A DNA stretch of 64,000 nt from CALFMR01 sp035550595 (GCA_035550595.1 DASZOV010000074.1:1-64000), one strand, 5' to 3'; counted from the first letter of the stretch, positions 42,080 to 51,662 are shown. Numbers and translations are program-made. Notes: generated by a model not told the origin, from the letters alone.

Positions 42080-44715
42080 GGCTCGGCCTCGCGCTTGAGC
42101 GCGGCGATGAGATTGAGCGCGTCGATCGGCGTGAGCCGATCGACGTCGAGCTGGCGGAGCCGCTCGACGACCGGATGTGGCGCGTCGGTGGCCTGGAAGA
42201 GCGGCAACTGATGCTGGTCGGCGGCCGGCGAGCCGCTGAGGCTGGGGCGCCCGCCGCGCGCGAGCTCGTCCTGCTCGAGCGAGCGCAGGATTTCGCCGGC
42301 GCGCCGCACGACCGACGCCGGCAGGCCCGCGAGTCGCGCGACCTGGATGCCGTAGCTGCGATCCGATCGGCCGGGCACGATCTTGTGCAGGAACACGATG
42401 TCGTCGCGGAACTCACGCGCGGCGACGTGATAGTTGGCGACGCCCTCGAGCGCGTCGGCCAGATCCGTCAGCTCGTGATAGTGCGTGGCGAAGAGCGTCT
42501 TCGGCCGTGCGCGATCGCCCGAGGCGAGATGTTCGGCCACGGCCCACGCCAGGCTCAGGCCGTCGAAGGTCGCCGTGCCTCGGCCGATTTCGTCGAGGAT
42601 CACGAGGCTGCGCGAGGTCGCCGCGTGCAGGATCGCGGCCGTCTCCTGCATCTCGACCATGAACGTCGACTGGCCGCGTGCGATGTTGTCGGACGCGCCG
42701 ACGCGCGCGAAGATGCGGTCCACGATCGCGAGCTTGGCCGAGCGCGCCGGGACGAACGATCCGGCTTGCGCGAGCACGCTCAGGAGCGCCACTTGGCGCA
42801 GGAACGTGGACTTGCCGCCCATGTTCGGGCCGGTGAGGATGATGAGCTGCTGCGCGGCGTCGAACTGGACGTCGTTCGGCACGAACGCGCCGCCGACGTG
42901 CCGCTCGACCACGGGGTGACGCGCTTCGGCCGCGACGAACTCGTCGCCGTCGTGCAGGAACGGCTTCGTGAAGTTCGCGGCCGCGGCCGTGTCGGCGAGC
43001 GCCGCCAGCACGTCGAGAGACGCGACCGCGCGCGCCGTGTCGAGGACGCGCGGCGCTTCGGCGGCGACGCGGCGGACGAGCGCGTCGAAGATCTCGAGCT
43101 CACGCGCCGCGATGCGCTCGTCAGCGCCGAGAATCCGATCCTCGTATTCCTTCAGCGCGGGCGTGATGAAGCGTTCACCGTTGGCGATCGTCTGCTTGCG
43201 GATGTAGTCAGCCGGGACGTTCGCGAGGTTGGCCTTCGAGATCTCGATGTAGTAGCCGAAGACGCGGTTGTAGCGGATCTTGAGCGACGTGATGCCAGTC
43301 CGCGCGCGCTCGGCGTCTTCCATCTCGGCGATCGCCGTACGCCCGCCGCGGCTCGTCGTGACGAGCACGTCGAGCTCGGGGTCGACGCCCTCGCGCACGA
43401 GACCGCCATCGCGCGCGAGCGCGGGCGGCTCGTCGACGAGTGTCGACTCGATGGCCTCGCGCACGTCGGTGAGGTCGTCGATCTCGGCCGCGAGACTGCC
43501 GATGAGCGGCGCGTGCAGATCGGCGACCGCGGCCTTCACGCGCGGAAGCACGGCGAGCGACTGCGAAAGCGCGACGAGGTCGCGCGGGCCGGCCGTGCCG
43601 AGCGAGACGCGCGACACCAGCCGCTCGAGGTCGTGCATCGCCTTGAGCGTCTCGCGCAGCTTGCCGCGCTCGACGCCGCGAAACGCGAAGTCCTCGACCG
43701 CGTCGAGCCGATCCTGGATGCGCGCGAGCGTCACGAGCGGGCGCACGAGCCACTGCCGCAGGAGGCGGCCGCCCATCGACGTGACCGTGCGATCGATCGT
43801 CTCGAGCAGCGACCCGACACGGCCGCCGTCGACGCCGTCGACGACGTTCAGGTGGCGAAGTGTGACGGGATCGATGCGCAGCGCGTCGGCGGCGACGCGA
43901 AGCGAGATGTCGCGTACGTGCGAGAGCTCGGTCCGTTGCGTGTCGCGGAGGTAGGCGAGCACGGCGCCCGCCGCGGCGACGGCCGCCTCGGCGCGATCGA
44001 GGCCGAAGCCGGCGAGCGACGCCGCCTGGAACTGCTGGGCGAGCCGCTCGCGCGCGCGCGGCGGGTCGAACGTCCACGCGTCGACGCGCGTCAGCCGACC
44101 ACTGTCCGGCAACGTACCCAACGGCGCCAGATCCGCGTCGTCGGCCGCGAGAATCTCGCGCGGGCGGAGCAGGCTGAGCTCCGCGGCGAGTGCCTCGGCC
44201 GCACCCGCGCCAGCGAATTCCGCGGCCGCGAACTCGCCGGTCGAGACGTCGAGGAAGGCGAGTCCCCACGGCCGACCCGACGGCCCGGGCATTGCGATGG
44301 CGGCGAGAAACGCGGGCTCGCGCGCTTCGAGATACGACGCGTCCGCGAACGTGCCCGGCGAGACGACGCGCGTGACTTCGCGGCGGACGAGTCCCTTGGC
44401 CTGCTTCGGATCCTCGACCTGTTCGCAGATGGCGACGCGATAGCCCTGGCGCACGAGCCGCGACAGGTACGTGTCGAGCGCGTGGAAGGGCACGCCGCAC
44501 ATCGGAATCGCGCCCTGCGCGTCCTTGGCGCGAGACGTCAGCGTGAGGTCGAGTGCGCGCGAGGCGACGAGCGCGTCCTCGTAGAACATCTCGTAGAAGT
44601 CGCCCATGCGAAAGAAGACGATTGCGTCGCGATGCTGACGCTTCGCGTCGAAGTACTGGCGCATGGCCGGCGTGGCCGAGGCAGCCGGAGTGGGCGATGG
44701 CGTAGGCGATGTCAC
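42076..44715 (-). CDS. mutS: DNA mismatch repair protein MutS
   Basis: An 879-residue MutS1. Mismatch-binding motif FFRMGDFYEMFYEDA (Phe-x-Glu) near residue 35, connector, lever and clamp domains, Walker A TGPNMGGKSTFLRQ near 615, Walker B VILDEIGRGTATFDGL and the C-terminal HTH. A GTG start at 44715 with TATACT about 50 bases upstream. Heads an operon of four coupled genes. No mutL in the window. The first 18 residues are Pro/Ser/Thr-rich and probably disordered. Confidence 0.97.
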   Translation of the reverse strand: MTSPTPSPTPAASATPAMRQYFDAKRQHRDAIVFFRMGDFYEMFYEDALVASRALDLTLTSRAKDAQGAIPMCGVPFHALDTYLSRLVRQGYRVAICEQVEDPKQAKGLVRREVTRVVSPGTFADASYLEAREPAFLAAIAMPGPSGRPWGLAFLDVSTGEFAAAEFAGAGAAEALAAELSLLRPREILAADDADLAPLGTLPDSGRLTRVDAWTFDPPRARERLAQQFQAASLAGFGLDRAEAAVAAAGAVLAYLRDTQRTELSHVRDISLRVAADALRIDPVTLRHLNVVDGVDGGRVGSLLETIDRTVTSMGGRLLRQWLVRPLVTLARIQDRLDAVEDFAFRGVERGKLRETLKAMHDLERLVSRVSLGTAGPRDLVALSQSLAVLPRVKAAVADLHAPLIGSLAAEIDDLTDVREAIESTLVDEPPALARDGGLVREGVDPELDVLVTTSRGGRTAIAEMEDAERARTGITSLKIRYNRVFGYYIEISKANLANVPADYIRKQTIANGERFITPALKEYEDRILGADERIAARELEIFDALVRRVAAEAPRVLDTARAVASLDVLAALADTAAAANFTKPFLHDGDEFVAAEARHPVVERHVGGAFVPNDVQFDAAQQLIILTGPNMGGKSTFLRQVALLSVLAQAGSFVPARSAKLAIVDRIFARVGASDNIARGQSTFMVEMQETAAILHAATSRSLVILDEIGRGTATFDGLSLAWAVAEHLASGDRARPKTLFATHYHELTDLADALEGVANYHVAAREFRDDIVFLHKIVPGRSDRSYGIQVARLAGLPASVVRRAGEILRSLEQDELARGGRPSLSGSPAADQHQLPLFQATDAPHPVVERLRQLDVDRLTPIDALNLIAALKREAEP

Positions 44716-44757
44716 AGGCGAGCCGTGCGGCAGACGATACGCGCGGGCGGAGGTGAA

Positions 44758-44774
44758 ACTCCGCGGAGTATAAC
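44758..44774. promoter_or_regulatory. Overlapping divergent -10 boxes with a palindrome (mutS / tsaB-rimI)
   Basis: Minus-strand TATACT (44767-44772) and plus-strand TATAAC (44769-44774) overlap by four bases. The perfect 12-base palindrome ACTCCGCGGAGT (44758-44769) overlaps both and covers the predicted mutS start. The plus transcript would start at or just before ATG 44784. No clear -35 on either side. Confidence 0.5.
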
Positions 44775-44783
44775 ATTGCCGCG

Positions 44784-45977
44784 ATGGTCATTCTCGCGCT
44801 GGAAACCGCGACACGTGCCGGGAGCGTCGCCATCTGGCAGGACGGCGTGTCGGCGGCCGCGGCCGGCGATGCCTCGCGCACGCACGGCGAGCGGCTTCCC
44901 GGTGAGTTGACGCGCTGGGCCGAAACGCACGGCCGCTCGATCGCCGACGTCGATCTGTTCGCGGTCGTGTCCGGCCCTGGATCGTTCACGGGCTTGCGCG
45001 TCGGCATCGCGGCTATTCAAGGGCTGGCGCTCTCGGGCGGCCGGCTCGTCGTGGCCGTGCCGACGCTCGATGCGCTCGTCGAAGCGTGGACTTCGTCGCC
45101 GTCGCCAGATGCCGACGCCTCGATCGTCGTGCCGTGTCTCGACGGCCAGCGCGGCGAAGTATTCATCGCCGCGTACGACCACGGTGTCGTGGACGCGGAC
45201 GGACACGCGGCCACGCTCATCGAGCCCGCGGCGCTCCGAGCAGCGGATGCCTCCGCACTTCTGGCCGAACGCGCCGGCACGCGCGCGGCGGTCATCGTCG
45301 GCGACGGCGGACGACGCTTCGCCGATGTGTTCACGTCCGCGCTGCCGCAGGTACGAATCGTCGACGCGTCGATGACGCTCGCCGAGGCCGCCGTCCGCAT
45401 CGCGGCCGCGCATCCCGATCGCGCGACGGCGCCGCACGCGATCCGGCCGATCTATTTGCGCCGGCCCGACGCGGTCATCGCGCGCGAGCGCGCGGGGATT
45501 TCGCCCGCGCCGACGCCGCGCTTCACCGTCCGTCGCCTCGAGGGCGATGCGGATCTCGGCGCGGTCGAGGCGTTGCAGCGACGGACGTTCACCAATCCCT
45601 GGGGCGCCGAAGCGATCCGCTGGGAGCTCGAGCACACCGACGTCGCGCGGCTCTACGTCCTCGACGCGCCCGACGGCGCGCTCATCGCGTACTGCGCATG
45701 TTGGATGGTGTTCGACGAACTGCACCTCAACAGCGTCGCCGTCGACGAACGCTGGCGGCGGCACGGCGCGGCGCGGACGCTCCTCGTCCATGTGTTCGCC
45801 GAGGCCGCGGCCGCCGGCGCGCGGTCGGCCACGCTCGAGGTGCGCCGGTCCAACACGGCGGCGCTCGCGCTCTACGAAGGGCTGGGATTCAAGGTCGAAG
45901 CCGTGCGGCGCGACTACTATCAGGATCCGCGTGAGGACGCGCTGATCCTCTGGAACCGCGCGATTGCCGGCGCCTGA
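44784..45977 (+). CDS. TsaB-RimI fusion protein
   Basis: A 397-residue fusion. Residues 1-235 are TsaB (LALETATRAGSVA, VVSGPGSFTGLRVGIAAIQGLAL), the partner of TsaD in making the tRNA modification t6A. Residues 245-397 are a RimI-type N-acetyltransferase (LHLNSVAVDERWRRHGAARTLLVHVFAEA, NTAALALYEGLGFKVEAVRRDYY) that would acetylate a ribosomal or other N-terminus. tsaB and rimI are often neighbours; here they are joined, with a linker near SPAPTPRFTV. TATAAC nine bases before the ATG and no Shine-Dalgarno suggest a near-leaderless message. Confidence 0.93.
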   Translation: MVILALETATRAGSVAIWQDGVSAAAAGDASRTHGERLPGELTRWAETHGRSIADVDLFAVVSGPGSFTGLRVGIAAIQGLALSGGRLVVAVPTLDALVEAWTSSPSPDADASIVVPCLDGQRGEVFIAAYDHGVVDADGHAATLIEPAALRAADASALLAERAGTRAAVIVGDGGRRFADVFTSALPQVRIVDASMTLAEAAVRIAAAHPDRATAPHAIRPIYLRRPDAVIARERAGISPAPTPRFTVRRLEGDADLGAVEALQRRTFTNPWGAEAIRWELEHTDVARLYVLDAPDGALIAYCACWMVFDELHLNSVAVDERWRRHGAARTLLVHVFAEAAAAGARSATLEVRRSNTAALALYEGLGFKVEAVRRDYYQDPREDALILWNRAIAGA

Positions 45978-46113
45978 TCCTTCGGCGCGTGAGGGCCCGG
46001 ACGCGCGTCGCGCCTCGTGCCATTCGTCCGCGTTTGTGGTACGTTCGGCACACCGGCCAAGCCGGTCACCGCGCGGCCGGCTTCCAAACCTGGATCCACG
46101 AAGGAGGCGGAGC

Positions 46114-46374
46114 ATGGCAGACGCTCAGAGCTCGCTCGATGGCATGCAGTCGGTCGAGGGGTTTCGACCCGATGACGTCCTCGGACGTCTGATGTCGGAG
46201 CACCACGACCTCGACGAAGAGATTCGCCGCCTGTCCACCCTCTCGTATCCCAGCGATCAGCAGCAGTATCGGGAACACATGTTGAAGAAGCAGAAGCTCG
46301 CCCTCAAGGATCGCATCGAGGCGCTCGTGCGCGATCGCGCCATGCCCTCGGGTGGCGACCTGGTGAGCCGGTAG
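46114..46374 (+). CDS. DUF465/YdcH family protein
   Basis: An 86-residue helical protein. SEHHDLDEEIRRL at about residue 29 and the C-terminal KKQKLALKDRIEALVR are the DUF465 pattern. Function unknown. GGAGGCGG ahead of ATG 46114 sets the start; the frame is open for 50 more codons upstream without a ribosome binding site. Confidence 0.9.
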   Translation: MADAQSSLDGMQSVEGFRPDDVLGRLMSEHHDLDEEIRRLSTLSYPSDQQQYREHMLKKQKLALKDRIEALVRDRAMPSGGDLVSR

Positions 46375-46443
46375 TCTCGTCGTGCGCGCGGCGGGCTGGT
46401 CGGTGGGTGATCTCCTGTCGCGCGCGCGTCCGTTCCGCCTGTC

Positions 46444-47082
46444 GTGAAGATTGACGCCGCTGCGTGGCCATTCGTCGCGGCGGCGGCCATTCCCGCGGTC
46501 GCGGTGGCGTGGTGGTCGGGGCCCGTGGCTCTGGCGCTCCTCGTCGTGCCGCTGGCCGTCGCGCTGTTCTTTCGCGATCCCGCCCGGCGCGTGCCGGCCG
46601 ACCCGTCACTCGTGCTCTCACCCGCCGACGGCGTCGTCATGCACGCGGGCCCCGCTCGCCCGGACGAAACGCCGGCCGGCGACTGGCTGCAGGTGACGAT
46701 CTTCCTCTCGGTGCTCGACGTCCACATCAACCGCACGCCTCTCTCCGGCCGAGTGCTCAGCGTTGCCTACGTACCCGGATCGTTCCGCGCGGCATTTCGC
46801 GCGGATGCACATCGGAACGAGCATTCCGAGATCTGGCTCGACCATGATGGAGTAGTAATCGTGGTGCGACAGGTCGTGGGCCTGCTGGCCCGGCGCGTCG
46901 TCTGCCGCGTGGCTGCGGGAGACGCGCTTGCCGCGGGCGAGCGCATCGGGCTCATGAAGTTCGGATCGCGGATGGATGTGTTCGTGCCCGTCACGGCGGC
47001 GCTCGCCGTCGCGCGGGGCGACCGGGTGCGCGGTGGCGAAACCGTTCTCGCGCGCCTGGCCACGGAGAGCGTCAATGGCTGA
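46444..47082 (+). CDS. psd: Phosphatidylserine decarboxylase proenzyme (short form)
   Basis: A 212-residue membrane-bound decarboxylase. N-terminal hydrophobic pair (FVAAAAIPAVAVAWW, LALLVVPLAVALFF), LVLSPADGVVMHAG, FLSVLDVHINRTPLSGRV and the self-cleavage site GLMKFGSRMD, where the Ser becomes the pyruvoyl group. It turns phosphatidylserine into phosphatidylethanolamine. GTG start. It overlaps pssA by eight bases, so the two steps of the pathway are coupled. Confidence 0.94.
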   Translation: MKIDAAAWPFVAAAAIPAVAVAWWSGPVALALLVVPLAVALFFRDPARRVPADPSLVLSPADGVVMHAGPARPDETPAGDWLQVTIFLSVLDVHINRTPLSGRVLSVAYVPGSFRAAFRADAHRNEHSEIWLDHDGVVIVVRQVVGLLARRVVCRVAAGDALAAGERIGLMKFGSRMDVFVPVTAALAVARGDRVRGGETVLARLATESVNG

Positions 47083-47860
47083 GTGGTCCGGTTCGCGGCG
47101 CATCGCGCAGGACGCGCGGCACTATCGCCGCGGCGTCTATCTGTTGCCGAGCATCTTCACGGTCGGCAACATGTTCTGCGGGTACGCGTGCGTCATGTTC
47201 GCGATGCGCGGCGAGCTCGTCACGGCGGCCCCGTTCATCGGCATCGCGGTCGTGCTCGACATGCTCGACGGGCGGATCGCGCGCATGACGAACACGGCGA
47301 GCGCGTTCGGGCTCGAGCTCGATTCGCTCGCCGACATCATCTCGTTCGGCATCGCGCCCGCGGCGCTCGCGTTCGCGTGGGGCCTGTCCGATCTCGGGCG
47401 CCTCGGCTGGGCCGCGGGCTTCGTCTATCTCACGGCCGCCGCCATGCGCCTCGCGCGCTTCAACATCCAGACGACGACGCAGGTCGACAAGCGGTATTTC
47501 GTGGGCATGCCGTCGCCCCCCGCGGCGGGCGTCGTCGCGGCGACGATCTTCGCCTGGCCGTATCCGATCGGCGGCGTCTGGCAGGCCATCGCTGCCGTCA
47601 TCGTCGTGCTCATCCCGGCGGGGTTGATGGTGAGCACGATCCGTTTCCGCAGCTTCAAGACGATCAACTTCGGATGGAGCCCGTCCTACATCAAGATCGT
47701 TCTGCTCGCGATGCTCATCGCGCTCATCGCGACCGAGCCGCGCATCACGCTCGTCATCCTCTCGTACGGCTATCTGCTCTCGGCGTTCATCGAGATGGCG
47801 CTGGGGCGGACGAAGCCGCATCGGGAGGAGCCGCCGGCGCGACCGGCAGACGCACCGTAA
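47075..47860 (+). CDS. pssA: CDP-diacylglycerol-serine O-phosphatidyltransferase
   Basis: A 261-residue multi-pass membrane enzyme making phosphatidylserine from CDP-diacylglycerol and serine. The CDP-alcohol phosphotransferase motif DG-x2-AR-x8-G-x3-D-x3-D is complete (DGRIARMTNTASAFGLELDS, then LAD). About seven helices. ATG 47075 lies inside the end of psd. The 3' end overlaps the convergent kinase gene by 74 bases. Confidence 0.95.
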   Translation: MAEWSGSRRIAQDARHYRRGVYLLPSIFTVGNMFCGYACVMFAMRGELVTAAPFIGIAVVLDMLDGRIARMTNTASAFGLELDSLADIISFGIAPAALAFAWGLSDLGRLGWAAGFVYLTAAAMRLARFNIQTTTQVDKRYFVGMPSPPAAGVVAATIFAWPYPIGGVWQAIAAVIVVLIPAGLMVSTIRFRSFKTINFGWSPSYIKIVLLAMLIALIATEPRITLVILSYGYLLSAFIEMALGRTKPHREEPPARPADAP

Positions 47861-50800
47861 TCGTCGTCCCGCGTCCCGCCTCGCTCGCGAGCGTGATGCG
47901 GCCGCCGATGAGCTCGATGTTGCGGCGCGCGTTCGCGAGGCCGAGGCCGGAGCCGCTGGTCTTGGTCGAGAAGTAGGGCTCGAACGCACGCGCGACGGCC
48001 GTCTCGTCCATTCCCACGCCGGTATCGGCGATCGTCACTTCGACCATTCCGTCATCGTCCCGACGACCGGAGACCGACAGCTCGCCGCCGGTCGGCATGG
48101 CCTGCACCGCGTTCTCGACGAGATTCGTCAGCGCGCGTGACAAGAGCGTGCGATCGCCGCGAATGGCGGGGAAGTCGGCCGGAAGATCGACATGGAACGT
48201 CACGCGTCCCGCCAGGCCAAGGCGATAGGGACCGACGATGGCATCGACGAGCGCGCGGAGATCGATCTCCTCGAGACGCGGCGTCGGCTCGCCGGCGAAG
48301 TTCGCGAACTCCGACGCAATCCGGCGGAGCAGCCGCACCTGGCCGAGCACGGTCTGCACGCACTGATCGAAGACCGCGCCGAGCGGGCGGCCGTGGTCCT
48401 CGTGCACGCGGTTCAAGTGCTCGGCCGCGAGTTGAATCGGCGTGAGCGGGTTCTTGATCTCGTGCGCCACCTGCCGCGCCATCTCGTTCCAGGCCTTCAA
48501 CTGATTCGTACGGGCAAGCTCCGCCCGCTGCGCCACGAGCGTGGCCGTCATGCTGTTGAAGTTGTCGACGAGCCGGCGCAGCTCGTCCGCCGTGTCAGCG
48601 ACGATGCGCACGTCGAGGCGGCCGGCGGCGATCTGCCGCGTCGCGCGCGTGAGACGCGCGACCGGATCGGCGATGCGGCTCGCGAGCCACGCGCCGAGCG
48701 CGGCGGCGAAGAGCACGACGAAGACGGACCCGACGAGCACGCCGCGGTCGAGCTCGTCCAGCTCGCGTTCGATCTCGCGCTGGCGCGGCGCGAGCGGCAC
48801 GGTCAGCACAGCATCCGGCCCGCGCGCCGGCACGGGCGCGGCCGCGACGAGGTACGGCGATCGTCCCAGCCGATCCTCGGCGACGTAGGTCGGCAGCCGT
48901 TCGAGCGCGATCGTGCGGTAGACGCTCGCCGGCGTGCGCGTCGGGAGCAAGCCCTGGTAGAGATCGCGCTGGCTCGTCGCGACGAGCTCCGATCCGTCGA
49001 ACAGGTTGACGTCCTGATCGATGACCTGCCGGATCCAGACCATGACGTCGTCGGATGGCGGGACCGGCGGCTGGCCGGGCGGCTGATCGGTGGAGGCGAC
49101 CTGCTCGAACACGCGCTGCGCGACGCTCACGACGCTGCGCGCCTCGGCTTCGACGTCGCCGCGGAACTTCGTGCCCATGTAGGCGCCGAACGCCAGCGCG
49201 AAAGCGAGCACCGGGCCGACTGCGGCAAGGACGAAGAACAGGAAGAGCTTGCGATAGAAGCTCGTCCGCACTTCGTGGAAGAGGCGGCGCAGCGGTGCGG
49301 GCCGCCGGGAGAACGGCGCCGAGATCGTGCCCGCGATCTGGATGACGATGAACAGGACGGCGGTGAGCGCGGCGAGCTCGGCGAGCCGCGTCGCGTGATC
49401 GAAGAGGCCCGGGATCGGATAGCCGAGCGCGTAGATGCCCGCGCGGTTCTGCGAGAAGTACACGCGGTAGGGCCGGCCCTCGGTCTCGAGCGTCGCCCAG
49501 AACGGCGCGCCGGCGCCGTAGATCTGCTGGAAGAGCGCCGGCGAAATCGACCATGCCGCGCGGTCGGTATCCGACACGAAGATCGGCTGCAGGCTCCAGC
49601 CGTACACGACGAGCTGCAAGTCGGGCAGCCGTGGCTCGGATGCGCGCGACGAGTCGCCGGACGTATCGAGCAGGTCGTAATACGGATTCTGCGACGGCAG
49701 GAAGGGCAGCGCCTGGTAGTCGCTCGGCGCGACGTGGACGACGACCGCGCCGACCAGGTGACCGCTGGCGTCGCAGACGCCGCGCTCGGCGTGCAGCATT
49801 GGCCGATCCACGGTGCCGAATCGCGTCACTTCGCCCGAGACCGACCACGTACACCCCGATCCCGACCAGGTCGGCGCGCGGTTGAGGTACTCCGGAAAGT
49901 TCAACGCGAAGCGGCTGATGAGCGCGCGATTCGGGCCGTACAGCTCGATGTCCGACGTGACGCGCGTGCGCGACAGCCCCGTCTGGCTCCAGACTCGGGA
50001 CGCCGTCTGGTACTCGAACGGACGCGGATCGCGGACGAGATCCGCGAGACCGGCGAGCCGATCGATGTCGCGCTCGGCCTGCACGAGATCGGACCGAAGC
50101 TGTTCCGGCTGATCCGCGACGGCGGGCGCCAGTTCCGTCTGAATCACGTCGCGCGCGGTCCGGTCGGCGATGAACGCGGCCATCGGATAGATGGTGACGA
50201 GCGGCGCGACGAGCGCGAGCAGGCCGAGCCACAGGCGCATCGACTCGGTCGTGCGGCGGTAGTAGCGGCGCAGCCGTCTGGCGGCGAGCGCGAAGGCGAC
50301 AGCCGCGGCGGCCATGCCGATGGCCGGCAAGGTCGGGAGTCCCATGGACCGGCCGGTCGTCACGTGCTGGACGACGATCGTCGGCACGACCCACAAGCCA
50401 ATGGCCACCAGGGTGGCCGGACGAGGCGGCATCAGACGCCAGCGCACGGCCACGCCGGCGAGCAGCGACGCCACGGCCCAGCAGAGCGCGAGCTCGAGGA
50501 TGAGCACGCTCCAGATGTCGATGAGGCCGGTCGTCGAGAACGGGAAGAGCGCCGACTGCCAGCGATCGAGCGAGAGCGATGTGATGCGGCTCGACAGCAG
50601 GTGCGAGATGAGCGTAATGGCGCCCGCGAGCGCCGCGCCGGCCAGGAGATGTTCGATCGCGAAACGGATCGGCTCGGCCGCCGGCTGACGCCGCGATCGG
50701 CTTCGCCACCACCACGCACCGGGCACGAGCACGGCAGCCGCGAAGAGCGCGCTCGACGTGAGACAGGCACCGACCGGCGCGGGCGCACCGAGCACGAGCG

Positions 50801-51662
50801 CCAGTCGCGCGAGTGCCGTGGTCGCGACCCCGAGGATGGCGAGGGCCAGGATCGACCAGCCAATCCACGCGCCGGTGCGCGCCGCACGACGCCGGTGGTC
50901 GAGCACGGGACCGAGGAACCACAGGAGCGCGGCCGCCAGCGGCACGGCCGCGGCGGCGATCACACGCCGCCGGAATGCCGCACGGCTCGCGGCGATCTCC
51001 TCGGGCGCCACGTGAACTTCGAGAAGTGGCGCGCCCGTCGGACCGTCGATGACGAAGCCGTGCGCGGGCGGTTCGGCCGCACCAGCACCTTCGTACCGCG
51101 ACAGGAACGTCACCGCGCCGAAGCGCGTGTCGAGACGGTTGGAAGAGGCGAGCACCGTCTCGGCCGTGGCGACGCCGATGCGCTGGCCGTTGCGTTCGAT
51201 GGGCTCGACGAAGACGAGTCGCGTGCCGGACGGCCCGGGCGCGGCGAAAAACGCGCGCGGCCCATTCAGCCGATCGCGCCGCAGGTTGGTCGCCGGGCCG
51301 TCACTCCACGCGAGGACCCGGTATTCGCCCGCCGGGCCCGACGGCACGTAGACGTTCGCCGAGATGGGACGCGTGGCGCCCGCCGGCGGTGTCAGTGCGG
51401 CCAGCTCGGCGAAGAGCGCGGTGAGCTCGTCACGCGATCCGGTCGCCGACGCGACGAGGTCGCGTTCTCCCGCGACGCGTTCGGCGATCGTCTGGAGCGA
51501 CGCGGCTTCCGCCGTGAACTGTTGGCGCACGGCCGCCTCGAGGTGGCGCGATGTATCAGCGGCCGTCGGCCCGAACACCGCCAGTTCGTACGCCGTCCCC
51601 GACAGCCCGATGACGAGGGCGGCAGCGCCGGCATACGCCAGGAGTCGAGTGGATGGGGACAC
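47787..51662 (-). CDS. Very large NtrY-like membrane sensor histidine kinase
   Basis: A 1291-residue kinase, much longer than NtrY (about 700-770). Parts: TM near 10-26; first extracytoplasmic sensor about 30-230; a block of seven or so TM helices about 235-500; second sensor about 505-730; TM, then another TM near 800 and a third sensor; TM near 930, HAMP, and the kinase core with HEIKNPLTPIQLAAEHL (phospho-His), NLVENAVQA, IADTGVGM and GSGLGLANA. No response regulator is adjacent. GTG 51662; no strong ribosome binding site. The last 74 bases overlap pssA on the other strand. Confidence 0.9.
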   Translation of the reverse strand: MSPSTRLLAYAGAAALVIGLSGTAYELAVFGPTAADTSRHLEAAVRQQFTAEAASLQTIAERVAGERDLVASATGSRDELTALFAELAALTPPAGATRPISANVYVPSGPAGEYRVLAWSDGPATNLRRDRLNGPRAFFAAPGPSGTRLVFVEPIERNGQRIGVATAETVLASSNRLDTRFGAVTFLSRYEGAGAAEPPAHGFVIDGPTGAPLLEVHVAPEEIAASRAAFRRRVIAAAAVPLAAALLWFLGPVLDHRRRAARTGAWIGWSILALAILGVATTALARLALVLGAPAPVGACLTSSALFAAAVLVPGAWWWRSRSRRQPAAEPIRFAIEHLLAGAALAGAITLISHLLSSRITSLSLDRWQSALFPFSTTGLIDIWSVLILELALCWAVASLLAGVAVRWRLMPPRPATLVAIGLWVVPTIVVQHVTTGRSMGLPTLPAIGMAAAAVAFALAARRLRRYYRRTTESMRLWLGLLALVAPLVTIYPMAAFIADRTARDVIQTELAPAVADQPEQLRSDLVQAERDIDRLAGLADLVRDPRPFEYQTASRVWSQTGLSRTRVTSDIELYGPNRALISRFALNFPEYLNRAPTWSGSGCTWSVSGEVTRFGTVDRPMLHAERGVCDASGHLVGAVVVHVAPSDYQALPFLPSQNPYYDLLDTSGDSSRASEPRLPDLQLVVYGWSLQPIFVSDTDRAAWSISPALFQQIYGAGAPFWATLETEGRPYRVYFSQNRAGIYALGYPIPGLFDHATRLAELAALTAVLFIVIQIAGTISAPFSRRPAPLRRLFHEVRTSFYRKLFLFFVLAAVGPVLAFALAFGAYMGTKFRGDVEAEARSVVSVAQRVFEQVASTDQPPGQPPVPPSDDVMVWIRQVIDQDVNLFDGSELVATSQRDLYQGLLPTRTPASVYRTIALERLPTYVAEDRLGRSPYLVAAAPVPARGPDAVLTVPLAPRQREIERELDELDRGVLVGSVFVVLFAAALGAWLASRIADPVARLTRATRQIAAGRLDVRIVADTADELRRLVDNFNSMTATLVAQRAELARTNQLKAWNEMARQVAHEIKNPLTPIQLAAEHLNRVHEDHGRPLGAVFDQCVQTVLGQVRLLRRIASEFANFAGEPTPRLEEIDLRALVDAIVGPYRLGLAGRVTFHVDLPADFPAIRGDRTLLSRALTNLVENAVQAMPTGGELSVSGRRDDDGMVEVTIADTGVGMDETAVARAFEPYFSTKTSGSGLGLANARRNIELIGGRITLASEAGRGTTITVRLPVAPAAPPDAASSAPAPSR

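Noticed and set aside
42175..44910. A 911-codon plus-strand open frame
   Set aside because: Antisense of mutS; no recognisable protein features.
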